DNA from: Tamlana sp. I1
GTDB lineage: Bacteria > Bacteroidota > Bacteroidia > Flavobacteriales > Flavobacteriaceae
Length of the DNA stretch: 64,000 nt
Direction of reading: 5' to 3'
Assembly (NCBI RefSeq): GCF_015355625.1
Contig: NZ_JACLAF010000009.1
Span: forward strand, 1-64,000
Within the stretch, counting starts at the first letter, position 1. Every line of letters begins with the position of its first letter. Positions 7,101 to 14,731 of the stretch are shown here, one piece after another. The notes under the pieces are model-generated. The model saw nothing but the letters and a program-made list of their open reading frames with translations. It ran no database searches and was not told the origin of the DNA. The translations under genes and the position numbers were made by a program.

Positions 7101-8007
7101 TAAAGGAAAAAAAATATTAAAAAAGCAAAACAAGGATATTCATATTAATGAATTGCTTGCTCAAAAAAGGGTCTATTCAATAGCCAAGAATTATCAAGGT
7201 TTATTAATTTTTATTTCAGTACCACTTCCAATTATTATTTCTTTGGTAATTAAAACAAATCCAACCTTCATTGATGAAGCAAGCTATATATTTGTTTTGT
7301 ACACAATTATCGCAGCAGTTGGAGAAAAGATTTTAGAAAGTACTATTGATAGATTAAAAAAAATTGCAGCATCGATAAAGGAAACTTTTGATACTAAAGT
7401 GCTTGACATCCCAGTAAATGAGACATTAAATTTAGTTCTTATAGACAGAGAGATTATTAGACGATATTCTTTAAAGCATAAAGAAAATCAAAAGATTGTT
7501 GAAAAAGTTACTAATTGGTATTCTTTAGCTATAAAAAAAGTTGATACTAACGTTGCAAGTTTACTTTGTCAACGTACGAATATTACATATGACTTTTCAG
7601 TACGCAAACGCTATAAATATTTAGTTTACTTAATTAGCTCAATAACTTTTACTATTCTTTTAGTAATCGCTCTTATGAACGATTTAAGTTTACAAGGTTT
7701 TCTTATTGAGGTTATACTGCCATCAATTCCAGTTTTTATGTTTGCTTACAAAGAAATCAATTCAAATACAGAATCAATTGATAACCTAAATCATTTGAGA
7801 AACCTGATTGAATCGACATTATCAAAAACTAATATTAATGATAATATTGCTAAAGAACACTTGAGAAATATTCAAGATAGAATATATAATAACAGACTTT
7901 TAAGCCCTATGATTCCTGATTTTATTTATAATTCTTTAAGACCAAAACTTGAGGATGAAATGAATTATTCAATGGAAGAAAGGGTAAAAATACTGCGTAC
8001 AACATAG
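7093..8007 (+). CDS. S-4TM family pore-forming effector (CBASS)
   Basis: This 304-residue membrane protein follows the CD-NTase with an eight-base overlap. Four hydrophobic segments are apparent near residues 36-55, 63-80, 176-196 and 202-219, arranged as two pairs separated by about 100 soluble residues, which is the S-4TM layout. The C-terminal region contains RIYNNRLLSPMIPDFIY, resembling the conserved segment after the last helix in this family. S-4TM proteins occur next to CD-NTases and are expected to permeabilise the inner membrane when they sense the cyclic nucleotide, causing abortive infection. The stop codon (8005-8007) lies inside attC-like core 8, so gene and core overlap. The membrane topology is inferred by eye. 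Confidence 0.8.
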   Translation: MANKGKKILKKQNKDIHINELLAQKRVYSIAKNYQGLLIFISVPLPIIISLVIKTNPTFIDEASYIFVLYTIIAAVGEKILESTIDRLKKIAASIKETFDTKVLDIPVNETLNLVLIDREIIRRYSLKHKENQKIVEKVTNWYSLAIKKVDTNVASLLCQRTNITYDFSVRKRYKYLVYLISSITFTILLVIALMNDLSLQGFLIEVILPSIPVFMFAYKEINSNTESIDNLNHLRNLIESTLSKTNINDNIAKEHLRNIQDRIYNNRLLSPMIPDFIYNSLRPKLEDEMNYSMEERVKILRTT

Positions 8008-8196
8008 TATATAAAACATAGCTTTTACAGGCTTTCCGAGAGGTTTTTGTGTATTTGTAAAAACCGCCAAATTTTTTAATTTGGCTTTTAGTAAATTAAA
8101 GATAAAAAGAAAATTAAAAAAATTTGGCTCGTGTATAATCCGAAACGATATCGTCTTTTTAAACGCTACGTTTCATATACAGGGACGTTGTAAGTA
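7995..8196 (+). repeat. attC-like core 8 (long type D)
   Basis: The core runs from AAC 8001-8003 to GTT 8187-8189 (189 bases, longer than the others). Inner arms pair well: GTATATAAAAC (8007-8017) with GTTTCATATAC (8170-8180). The centre holds several palindromes, including a CCAAATTTTTTAATTTGG hairpin and CGATATCG. The left arm (TACTGCGTACAAC) fits the cassette 7 start GTTGCCAGTA only imperfectly: GTTG and CAGTA agree, with one versus four bases between. The right arm GTTGTAAGTA (8187-8196) opens cassette 8. Confidence 0.65.
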
Positions 8197-8216
8197 ATTT
8201 AAGAAAAACGTAATCA

Positions 8217-8630
8217 ATGAAACTTTTTAGTTGGAAAAAGAAACCTGAACCACCAAAAACTGATATGAATATCAATGTGTTTTTTAAAGCTTTCATATTG
8301 GATACTTTAAAAGAACTACCGACTGAAAAAAGCGAATTGATTAGAAATATTAATCTTGATAATGTTTTTTCGACTGACTTTAATGACTGGAAAAAAACAA
8401 TAAAAAAAGTACTGAATTTATCAGATACCATTGAAATTGCAATTAAGGACTTATGGTTGCGGAATTCTGAAATCGCAAAAAATGACGGAACTGAATTAAA
8501 TGCTGACCAATTTGCTGATTTATTCATTGAGAACTATTACGTGGAAAATAGCAAAGTGGATATTTGGGAAAGCGAATTCGATTTGAATAACGTAAAAAAA
8601 AGGATAGCAAAATCAAATCTTGCGGAATGA
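8217..8630 (+). CDS. hypothetical protein, first gene of cassette 8
   Basis: A 137-residue ORF starts at ATG 8217, 28 bases after the GTT of core 8. The N-terminus is basic and proline-containing (WKKKPEPPK), and the rest is predicted helical and acidic with no membrane segment or signal peptide. I do not recognise a family. It is followed after 15 bases by a second small gene in the same cassette, so the pair is probably co-transcribed. Small acidic helical proteins in cassettes are often immunity or antitoxin proteins, but no conserved motif supports that here. Two TGCGGA words fall inside it, as in neighbouring cassettes. Confidence 0.65.
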   Translation: MKLFSWKKKPEPPKTDMNINVFFKAFILDTLKELPTEKSELIRNINLDNVFSTDFNDWKKTIKKVLNLSDTIEIAIKDLWLRNSEIAKNDGTELNADQFADLFIENYYVENSKVDIWESEFDLNNVKKRIAKSNLAE

Positions 8631-8645
8631 AAAAACTACAATAAA

Positions 8646-8918
8646 ATGGCAGACGGAAGTTTATCACAGTTTAAAGCAACATTAGCAAGAAAAATAGAAC
8701 GAAACCAAAAAAGGCAAGCAAGGAATGACAGAAATTTGTCAAGCTATAAAAGTTCTGATTCAAAACCTGAATATAATTTCCCAAAACTATCAGAAACTGA
8801 ATTGGAGAAAGTAAAAAATGACATTCGAAAAAAAGCAAAATCGGAAAGAAAAAAGGAACTGATAACTATTGCAATCATCTTTATAATTTTGACTTTGATA
8901 ATTTTATATCTAATTTGA
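8646..8918 (+). CDS. small tail-anchored hypothetical protein, second gene of cassette 8
   Basis: A 90-residue ORF begins at ATG 8646, fifteen bases after the previous gene. The N-terminal two thirds are strongly basic (ARKIERNQKRQARNDRN, then RKKAKSERKK), and the last 18 or so residues are a hydrophobic segment (LITIAIIFIILTLIILYLI), so the protein is probably tail-anchored in the inner membrane with its basic part in the cytoplasm. Small basic C-terminal-anchor proteins include type I toxin-like and regulatory peptides, but I see no family match. Paired with the preceding acidic protein it could be a two-component toxin and antidote unit; that is inference from charge and context only. Confidence 0.6.
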   Translation: MADGSLSQFKATLARKIERNQKRQARNDRNLSSYKSSDSKPEYNFPKLSETELEKVKNDIRKKAKSERKKELITIAIIFIILTLIILYLI

Positions 8919-8932
8919 ATTTGAATAAAAAA

Positions 8933-8963
8933 CTACTTACAACAACGGTAATCGTTGCACAAG
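8933..8963 (+). repeat. collapsed attC-like core 9 / cassette 8 closing arm
   Basis: CTACTTACAAC (8933-8943) matches the reverse complement of the cassette 8 start over ten bases (GTTGTAAGTA). Only ten bases later GTTGCACAAG begins (8954-8963). The interval AACGGTAATC looks like the two ends of a core with its centre deleted. GTTGCACAAG reappears inverted at 10,644-10,653, flanking the IS1182-like element. Confidence 0.55.
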
Positions 8964-8990
8964 CCCCAAATAAATAGTAGCACTATAATT

Positions 8991-9018
8991 AAAAACCGTC
9001 TTTAAAGGCGGTTTTTTT
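8991..9018. terminator. bidirectional terminator at the 3' end of the IS1182-like transposase
   Basis: AAAAACCGTC and GGCGGTTTTT pair (with one G-U) around a short AT loop and are followed by T-runs in both directions. The hairpin lies at the end of the minus-strand transposase frame. Confidence 0.6.
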
Positions 9019-10586
9019 TTATACACTTAAAATTTTAGCTATTTTAAAAGGGCTAAAAAGGGTGTTTATAACTTTATATAAGGTGTTTTTGATACAAAAA
9101 TAAAGAGCAAGTGCTCCAGCAACACTTTTAGTGCGTTTTTCTATAAATTTCATATATTTTTTGAGATTGTAAGCAATAGCAGAAAGTTGCATGCATTTAT
9201 TAGCCTGTTTTATACCAATGGTATTTACCTTGTTTAAGCCCATAAACTGTGTCAGGGTTCCAAATACGGGTTCGACGGTGCTTTGCCGTTTTCCTTTCAT
9301 ATAACGCCCTTGACTACTATTTACTCGGGTTATATTACGCTGGTATTCTTCTCGATAATAGGTAACAGTAAACTTCTTTTCCTGTGCTGATTTACCTAGA
9401 CATGCTGTGCGAATGGGACAATCTAAACACAACTGTTTTGAACCACGATATTCCTTCTTTTTCGTGTGATTCTTTTTTTCAATAAACACCTTCTTAAATG
9501 GGATTATCTTTCCTTGAGAGCAGGTATAATAATCCTCTTTTTCGTGATAGGTAAATCCATCAGGACCTCCTTTATAAGTTCCATGCGCGGGTATAAAACT
9601 TTTTAAACCTATAGCTTCTAGAAAAGCATAATTCTCTCCGCTACTATAACCCGTGTCGGCGACACAATTTTCCCAAACGAGTTCTGATTTCCAAAGCCGT
9701 TGTTTTACACGTCTCACGATATCGGGAAGATGTTGACTGTCTTTACCATCTGCATGGTATGCTTTTATATCGCTTATCACATGGTTTGCGGTATCTACTG
9801 TAAGCTGACTATGATAATTTAGTTTTCTTGCCTTACCTGGTTTTACACTAATACGCGCATCGGGATCGGTTGGACTGTAATGGGTTTTATTACTGGTGTA
9901 GCGACTGCCTTTAGCACCTGCTCCTGGACGAGCATCTTGATCCTTTGCCCATTTCGTATTACGGCTTGTAATTCATTGTTAGAAGCCGATAAGGTTTGTT
10001 GATCTTTGTCTGCTTTATTTTCTTTAGATTGTCTTAAAGGTTTATTCTTGTCTCGATTGCTAATGTTACGAACTTGGCGAAGGTGATTCTCTAAATCTTC
10101 TTCAGGAACTTTAAGTTCTAATGTATCCATGGAAGCATTGGCTTTTACAGGTGCAGAATCGATAGTTTGAGTATAACCTGCGACCATACCTACCGACACA
10201 CATAGTTCAAAAACTTTGGTAAAAACAGATTCAAAAATGGCTTCTGGAAATAATTGCCGTGTACGGCTAATGGTAGAATGCCATGGCAATTCTTCGTCGA
10301 TGTCATACCCTAAAAAATACAAGATATCTAAGCGCATACTACAATGGGCAATAAGTTTACGATCGCTTGTAATATTCTCTAAATAGCCCACCAAACAAAA
10401 CTTAAAAAAAACGATAGGATCGATACTCTTTTGACCGCTCGACCCATAGAAATTCTGAGTTGTTTTGTATAGAAAATTAAGGTCTATAGCTGTGTGAAGA
10501 CGACGATAGAAATTGGCTTCTGGCACCCGGTCGCTAAGCCTAAAATGATTGAATAGCTTCTCTTGATAAGTCTTTTTTCCCTGCAT
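9019..10586 (-). pseudogene. IS1182-family transposase, frameshifted
   Basis: Two minus-strand frames together give one transposase. The N-terminal part (10,586 to about 9,960) has the DUF772-type domain with DPIVFFKFCLVGYLENI and ends in a charged linker. The C-terminal part (about 9,975 to 9,019) is the DDE_Tnp_1 core: KWAKDQDARPGAG, then LNYHSQLTVDTANHVI, ADTGYSSGENY and, near the end, the STVEPVFGTLTQFMGL motif with the catalytic Glu. The second frame is in the -1 register relative to the first, and I see no convincing slippery site in the overlap (about 9,950-9,975), so a one-base indel has probably inactivated the gene. The start at 10,586 fits family length (about 520 residues). Confidence 0.82.
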
Positions 10587-10643
10587 ATATAAAGATAAGA
10601 AATCACGCTTTTTTATACAACCTCATTAAAGCTTTTTTCTTAA

Positions 10644-10770
10644 CTTGTGCAACAGGCACAATGTATAACCGCAATTACGGCGGATTCGACTACATCCGAA
10701 TCCACGCGGAATTGCTAACGCTTGTGTTTAACCGAAAATAATCGCTAATTTAACCCGTAACTGACGTAAA
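10644..10770 (+). repeat. degenerate attC-like core 10 (type C), right end of array
   Basis: After the arm CTTGTGCAAC (10,644-10,653) the sequence ATGTATAACCGC through CCCGTAACTGACG matches core 7 nearly base for base but then departs before the GGTTATAC and GTT end. No further cassette follows. This marks the right boundary of the array next to conserved housekeeping genes. Confidence 0.68.
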
Positions 10771-10820
10771 GATGTTGAATTAGATGAGGCCAAAATTCCT
10801 CGCTAACTATAGTTTTAATC

Positions 10821-11120
10821 TTGATTAGAAGTATAAATATTTATTCTGAAACCAAAAAAAGCAATAGAAACGAAAAACCTTATGTTGATAGGAGTGGGCA
10901 TTTAATAGGAAACCCTTTAGATAATGGAAAAAGCCTATCTTATGGGTCTTCTATATCAACCAATACTCAGAATTATGCGACTTCTATGACAATGAATATA
11001 TTCAATGATAAAGGGGTTAATATTTATAGTCAAGAGCATACGTCCTTTTGGAACACTCAAGATGCATATAAAATTACTTTAAAATATTTAGCTAAAAGAA
11101 TTCCTTTATACAAGAAATAA
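10821..11120 (+). CDS. hypothetical protein or fragment
   Basis: A 99-codon frame is open from upstream of 10,821 (TTG) to 11,120. The product has no signal peptide or membrane helix. It contains YVDRSGHLIGNPLDNG and a C-terminal FWNTQDAYKITLKYLAK, which reads like real protein rather than random translation. No good ATG start is present near the beginning, and the frame continues upstream towards the degenerate core, so it may be the 3' remnant of a longer gene cut by array activity. No family is recognised. Between it and pyrR (11,121-11,360) I see no gene. Confidence 0.4.
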   Translation: MIRSINIYSETKKSNRNEKPYVDRSGHLIGNPLDNGKSLSYGSSISTNTQNYATSMTMNIFNDKGVNIYSQEHTSFWNTQDAYKITLKYLAKRIPLYKK

Positions 11121-11360
11121 TTAAAGGTTATTGAAAAATTAGAGTAGAATTAAGATTGCAGAACAAATAAAAACCGTCTTACGTAATTTTAATCTGTCCT
11201 AAATAGATGTAATATAGCTCTTCATAAATAAAAAACATTTAGATCTTACAATTGCAATAGGCTTCAGGAAAAGAAAAGCCAATTAAAGTTTAGTGTTAAT
11301 GGTTTCAACTTCTAATTTTTTGCTGTACATTTGTTATTCAATTTAGGTTTTGCATAGTAT

Positions 11361-11900
11361 ATGAGTCAGAAAGTTTTACTTAACGAAAAAGAGGTAAACA
11401 TCATTCTTCACCGTTTGGCTTGTCAACTTATTGAAAAACATAACGATTTTTCTAACACCGTACTTATTGGTTTACAGCCACGTGGTGTATTTTTAGCTGA
11501 TAGATTGGCTAAAATTTTGACAGACGATTACAAGGTTAAAAACATAAAATTAGGTCATTTAGACATCACTTTTTTTAGGGATGATTTTAGAAGAGGTGAG
11601 AAGCCCTTAGAAGCGAATACCACAAAAATTAATTTTTTAGTTGAAGATAAAAATATCGTTTTTGTCGATGATGTTTTATATACAGGAAGAAGCATTCGAG
11701 CAGCTTTAACAGCCATTCAATCCTTTGGAAGGCCTAACGAAATAGAACTCTTAACCCTTATAGACAGACGTTTTAGCAGGCATTTACCTATTCAACCAGA
11801 TTATAGAGGGCGTCAGGTTGATGTGATTAACAATGAAAAAGTAAAAGTAAACTGGAAGGAACATGATCATGAAGATGCTGTTTACTTAATTGAAAAATAA
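11361..11900 (+). CDS. pyrR: PyrR, pyrimidine regulator / uracil phosphoribosyltransferase
   Basis: This 179-residue type I phosphoribosyltransferase has the PRPP-binding signature VFVDDVLYTGRS at about residues 100-111 and the N-terminal QPRGVFLADRLA segment typical of PyrR. It has uracil phosphoribosyltransferase activity and in Firmicutes binds pyr leader mRNA. It lies 80 bases upstream of pyrB and the two are likely co-transcribed. I found no clear PyrR-binding leader in the 240 bases upstream, so an attenuation role in this lineage is uncertain. The start ATG 11,361 gives the usual length. Confidence 0.93.
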   Translation: MSQKVLLNEKEVNIILHRLACQLIEKHNDFSNTVLIGLQPRGVFLADRLAKILTDDYKVKNIKLGHLDITFFRDDFRRGEKPLEANTTKINFLVEDKNIVFVDDVLYTGRSIRAALTAIQSFGRPNEIELLTLIDRRFSRHLPIQPDYRGRQVDVINNEKVKVNWKEHDHEDAVYLIEK

Positions 11901-11980
11901 TATAAACAACAAAGGTTTTAGTTAATGTTGACTGCCTTAAGTCATTTTTAACTTTTAGCTTTTAACTTTTAACTAGTATA

Positions 11981-12910
11981 ATGAGCGAATTAAGTGTCAA
12001 TCACTTATTAGGAATTAAATATCTTAACAAACAAGATATCCAACTTATTTTTGAAACAGCCGATCATTTTAAAGAAGTGATTAACAGACCTATTAAAAAG
12101 GTGCCTTCTTTACGTGATATTACCATTGCCAATTTATTTTTTGAAAATTCTACAAGAACAAAATTATCTTTCGAGCTTGCCGAAAAACGTTTATCGGCCG
12201 ATGTGATTAATTTTTCTTCAGGACAATCTTCGGTTAAAAAAGGTGAAACTTTAATAGATACAGTAAATAACATTTTGTCTATGAAAGTAGATATGGTGGT
12301 TATGCGTCATCCCAATCCTGGAGCCGGCGTATTTCTTTCCAAACACGTTAATGCAAGCATTGTAAATGCAGGAGACGGTGCTCATGAACATCCTACTCAA
12401 GCCTTATTAGATTCTTATTCAATACGTGAAAAATTAGGTGATGTTAAAGGAAAAAAAGTGGTTATTGTTGGTGATATTTTACACAGTCGTGTAGCGCTTT
12501 CAAACATATTTGCTTTACAATTACAAGGCGCTCAAGTTATGGTTTGTGGACCAAAAACATTAATTCCAAAATACATTGACAAACTTGGAGTAAAAGTTGA
12601 AACAAATTTACGTAAAGCCTTGAATTGGTGCGATGTAGCAAATATGCTCCGTGTTCAAAACGAACGAATGGATATTAGTTATTTTCCATCTACAAGAGAA
12701 TATACCCAGCAATACGGCGTTGATAAAAACTTACTCGATTCTTTAGATAAAGAAATTACAATTATGCACCCTGGACCAATAAATAGAGGAGTAGAGATTA
12801 CCAGTGATGTGGCCGACTCTAAACAGTCTATTATACTAGATCAGGTTCAGAATGGCGTTGCCGTTAGAATGGCCGTTATATATTTATTAGCATCAAAAAT
12901 AAAACAGTAG
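11981..12910 (+). CDS. pyrB: aspartate carbamoyltransferase catalytic subunit
   Basis: The 309-residue enzyme condenses carbamoyl phosphate with aspartate in the second step of pyrimidine synthesis. Carbamoyl-phosphate contacts are visible as STRT in FFENSTRTKLSFE (about 57-60) and HPTQ (137-140), and the aspartate-binding region as MHPGPINRG near residue 265. Length and motifs are standard. The next gene begins three bases after its stop, indicating one transcript. No pyrI regulatory subunit is present, as expected for this phylum. Confidence 0.96.
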   Translation: MSELSVNHLLGIKYLNKQDIQLIFETADHFKEVINRPIKKVPSLRDITIANLFFENSTRTKLSFELAEKRLSADVINFSSGQSSVKKGETLIDTVNNILSMKVDMVVMRHPNPGAGVFLSKHVNASIVNAGDGAHEHPTQALLDSYSIREKLGDVKGKKVVIVGDILHSRVALSNIFALQLQGAQVMVCGPKTLIPKYIDKLGVKVETNLRKALNWCDVANMLRVQNERMDISYFPSTREYTQQYGVDKNLLDSLDKEITIMHPGPINRGVEITSDVADSKQSIILDQVQNGVAVRMAVIYLLASKIKQ

Positions 12911-12913
12911 ATT

Positions 12914-13246
12914 ATGATTTTAGACCAAAACGGAAATACTTCAATAATCACGCAAGAAAAAGCTACGATTATAGAATTAGTTAAAAAAATACAAGCGCTA
13001 TACCCGAAATTTAAAAACAACAATATTATTGTTGCCTTAAATACATTAGGAGCTTTTGGTAAAGCAGATATTGTTGAGTTTTTAGAACTTTCAAAAACCC
13101 ACAGAGGCACAAAACAATCCTTTGTAGTGGTTACTAATAAAATTGATTTAGATGTTGTTCCCGAAGAAATCGTTGTGGTTCCAACACTTCAAGAGGCATA
13201 CGACCTAATTGAAATGGAAGATATGGAACGCGATTTAGGATTTTAA
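12914..13246 (+). CDS. STAS-like small conserved protein between pyrB and rnz
   Basis: This 110-residue soluble protein starts three bases after pyrB, with rnz 82 bases downstream. It has an alternating beta-alpha pattern with hydrophobic strands (NIIVALNTLG, SFVVVTNKI, EIVVVPTL) that resembles a STAS/SpoIIAA-like fold and ends in an acidic helix (EMEDMERDLGF). Such genes are sometimes annotated as ribonuclease Z only because of their neighbour; there is no metal-binding motif here. A second protein of similar style lies on the other side of rnz on the opposite strand. Function unknown. Confidence 0.8.
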   Translation: MILDQNGNTSIITQEKATIIELVKKIQALYPKFKNNNIIVALNTLGAFGKADIVEFLELSKTHRGTKQSFVVVTNKIDLDVVPEEIVVVPTLQEAYDLIEMEDMERDLGF

Positions 13247-13328
13247 ACATTTACATAACGTATTTGTCGTTTGAGTTTTATTTAAATCTCCTTAACGTTA
13301 TGGCATGATACAAATTAACAGGGATTAA

Positions 13329-14234
13329 ATGAAATTATCAATTTTAGGCTGTTATAGTGCAACACCACGAACTTTAAACAACACCACTTCACAAGTATTA
13401 GAAATAAATAACCACATGTTTTTAATCGATTGTGGTGAAGGTACACAGGTTGAGTTGCGCAAACATAAAATTAAATTCAATAGAATAAAGCATATTTTTA
13501 TATCGCATTTACACGGCGATCATTTTTTTGGTTTGGTGGGGCTTATTTCAACATTTAGATTGCTTACCCGCGAAACTGATTTACACATTTATGGTCCCAA
13601 AGGCATTAAAGAGATTGTGGTGCTTCAAATGAAATTAGCCGATTCATGGACAAATTATAATCTGTATTTTCATGAATTAACCTCTAGCGAATCGGAATTA
13701 ATTTTTGAAGACGATAAAGTAGAAGTACATACTATTCCATTAAATCATAGAATTTATACCAATGGCTATCTTTTTAAAGAAAAAGAAGGCGATAGGAAAT
13801 TGAATGTTTATGCTGCTGAAGAAGCAAATATAAATGTGGCCTATTACCGTAAATTAACTCAAGGTTTCGATGTAGAAAATGAAGACGGTATTCTTATAAA
13901 AAACGAAAGTGTAACAAAAGCAGGACCTAAACCTAAAAGTTATGCCTTTTGTAGCGATACCATGTATAAAGAGGATATTGTACCTTTAATTAAACACGTA
14001 GATGTGTTATATCATGAATCTACTTTTTTAGATAAACATGCAAATTTAGCAACCAAAACCAAGCATTCTACAGCAAAACAAGCTGCTCATATAGCCCAAC
14101 AAGCCCAGGTTGGTACATTAATTCTTGGGCATTATTCAACGCGATACGACAACATTCAAGTTTTTAAAAATGAAGCAAAAACTGTTTTCGAAAATGTTGA
14201 ATTAGCGAAAGACGGAAAAACCTTCGAGTTTTAA
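13329..14234 (+). CDS. rnz: ribonuclease Z
   Basis: This 301-residue metallo-beta-lactamase-fold endonuclease matures tRNA 3' ends. The zinc motif HLHGDH is at residues 60-65 within FISHLHGDHFFGL, and later ligands are visible as D in FCSDTMY, and H in LILGHYSTRY. It starts at ATG 13,329 with the typical LGCYSATPR beginning. Its 3' end overlaps by four bases the end of the convergent gene at 14,231. Length and motifs match RNase Z rather than the longer RNase J. Confidence 0.95.
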   Translation: MKLSILGCYSATPRTLNNTTSQVLEINNHMFLIDCGEGTQVELRKHKIKFNRIKHIFISHLHGDHFFGLVGLISTFRLLTRETDLHIYGPKGIKEIVVLQMKLADSWTNYNLYFHELTSSESELIFEDDKVEVHTIPLNHRIYTNGYLFKEKEGDRKLNVYAAEEANINVAYYRKLTQGFDVENEDGILIKNESVTKAGPKPKSYAFCSDTMYKEDIVPLIKHVDVLYHESTFLDKHANLATKTKHSTAKQAAHIAQQAQVGTLILGHYSTRYDNIQVFKNEAKTVFENVELAKDGKTFEF

Positions 14235-14647
14235 AGAGCTATTTTTAAGTTGTTAACCCAATCAATAGCTTCTTCCAAAGAATAACAGGTATGCATATTT
14301 AAGGCTGTTGCAAATCGCTTTTCTAATTGCGCATTTAATTCAGTCATGTGGTTATAATAAACAATAGCAGTTCCGATTAATTGATTGCTATTGTTACTAA
14401 TATTAGCCCAATCTTGAGGATCGACAGAATAAGAATTTACACGATTGGAAATATATCCAACTTTAGAGTCAAGACCATAATGGGCAATAATCTCTTTAGC
14501 GGCCATACCAATTTTTTGCCAATCGAAATGTACACCTGTGTGTATTTCGGCTATGATGAAGTTTTCACATAAAAAAAAATCGCCAAAAGGCATTTCAAGT
14601 TTATGATAGCTAAACGATTCGCTTAGAGGGGAATTTTCGAATTTCAT
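14231..14647 (-). CDS. STAS/SpoIIAA-like conserved hypothetical protein
   Basis: The 138-residue protein is convergent with rnz and overlaps it by four bases at the stop codons. It has no signal peptide. Segments such as FFLCENFIIAEIHTGVHFDW, then KVGYISNRVNSYSVDPQDW and ALNMHTCYSLEEAIDWV suggest a SpoIIAA/STAS-like alpha-beta fold, as found in small flavobacterial regulatory or lipid-binding proteins. No catalytic motif is seen. It lies divergent from pdxH with an 84-base spacer, so the two promoters share that gap. Confidence 0.78.
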   Translation of the reverse strand: MKFENSPLSESFSYHKLEMPFGDFFLCENFIIAEIHTGVHFDWQKIGMAAKEIIAHYGLDSKVGYISNRVNSYSVDPQDWANISNNSNQLIGTAIVYYNHMTELNAQLEKRFATALNMHTCYSLEEAIDWVNNLKIAL

Positions 14648-14731
14648 AATAGTTACTTAGGGACTGCAAATTTAGTTATGTTTCGCTCAATATTTTAGTT
14701 AAAAAATATATTTTTTTGTTAATTTTAACTT

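Larger units (their letters stand above)
8954..10653 (-). mobile_element. IS1182-family element between 10-bp inverted arms
   Basis: The 1.7-kb segment is bounded by GTTGCACAAG (8954-8963) and its exact inverse CTTGTGCAAC (10,644-10,653), and contains a single broken transposase gene on the minus strand. The arms either are the IS termini or are the cassette arms of an array unit whose only cargo is the IS; sequence similarity stops after ten bases, so I cannot decide. No target duplication was found beyond the ends. The right arm is followed by a type C core remnant. Confidence 0.7.

Noticed and set aside
11121-11360. PyrR-binding leader or riboswitch before pyrR
   Set aside because: No sequence resembling the PyrR RNA motif or a terminator pair was found.
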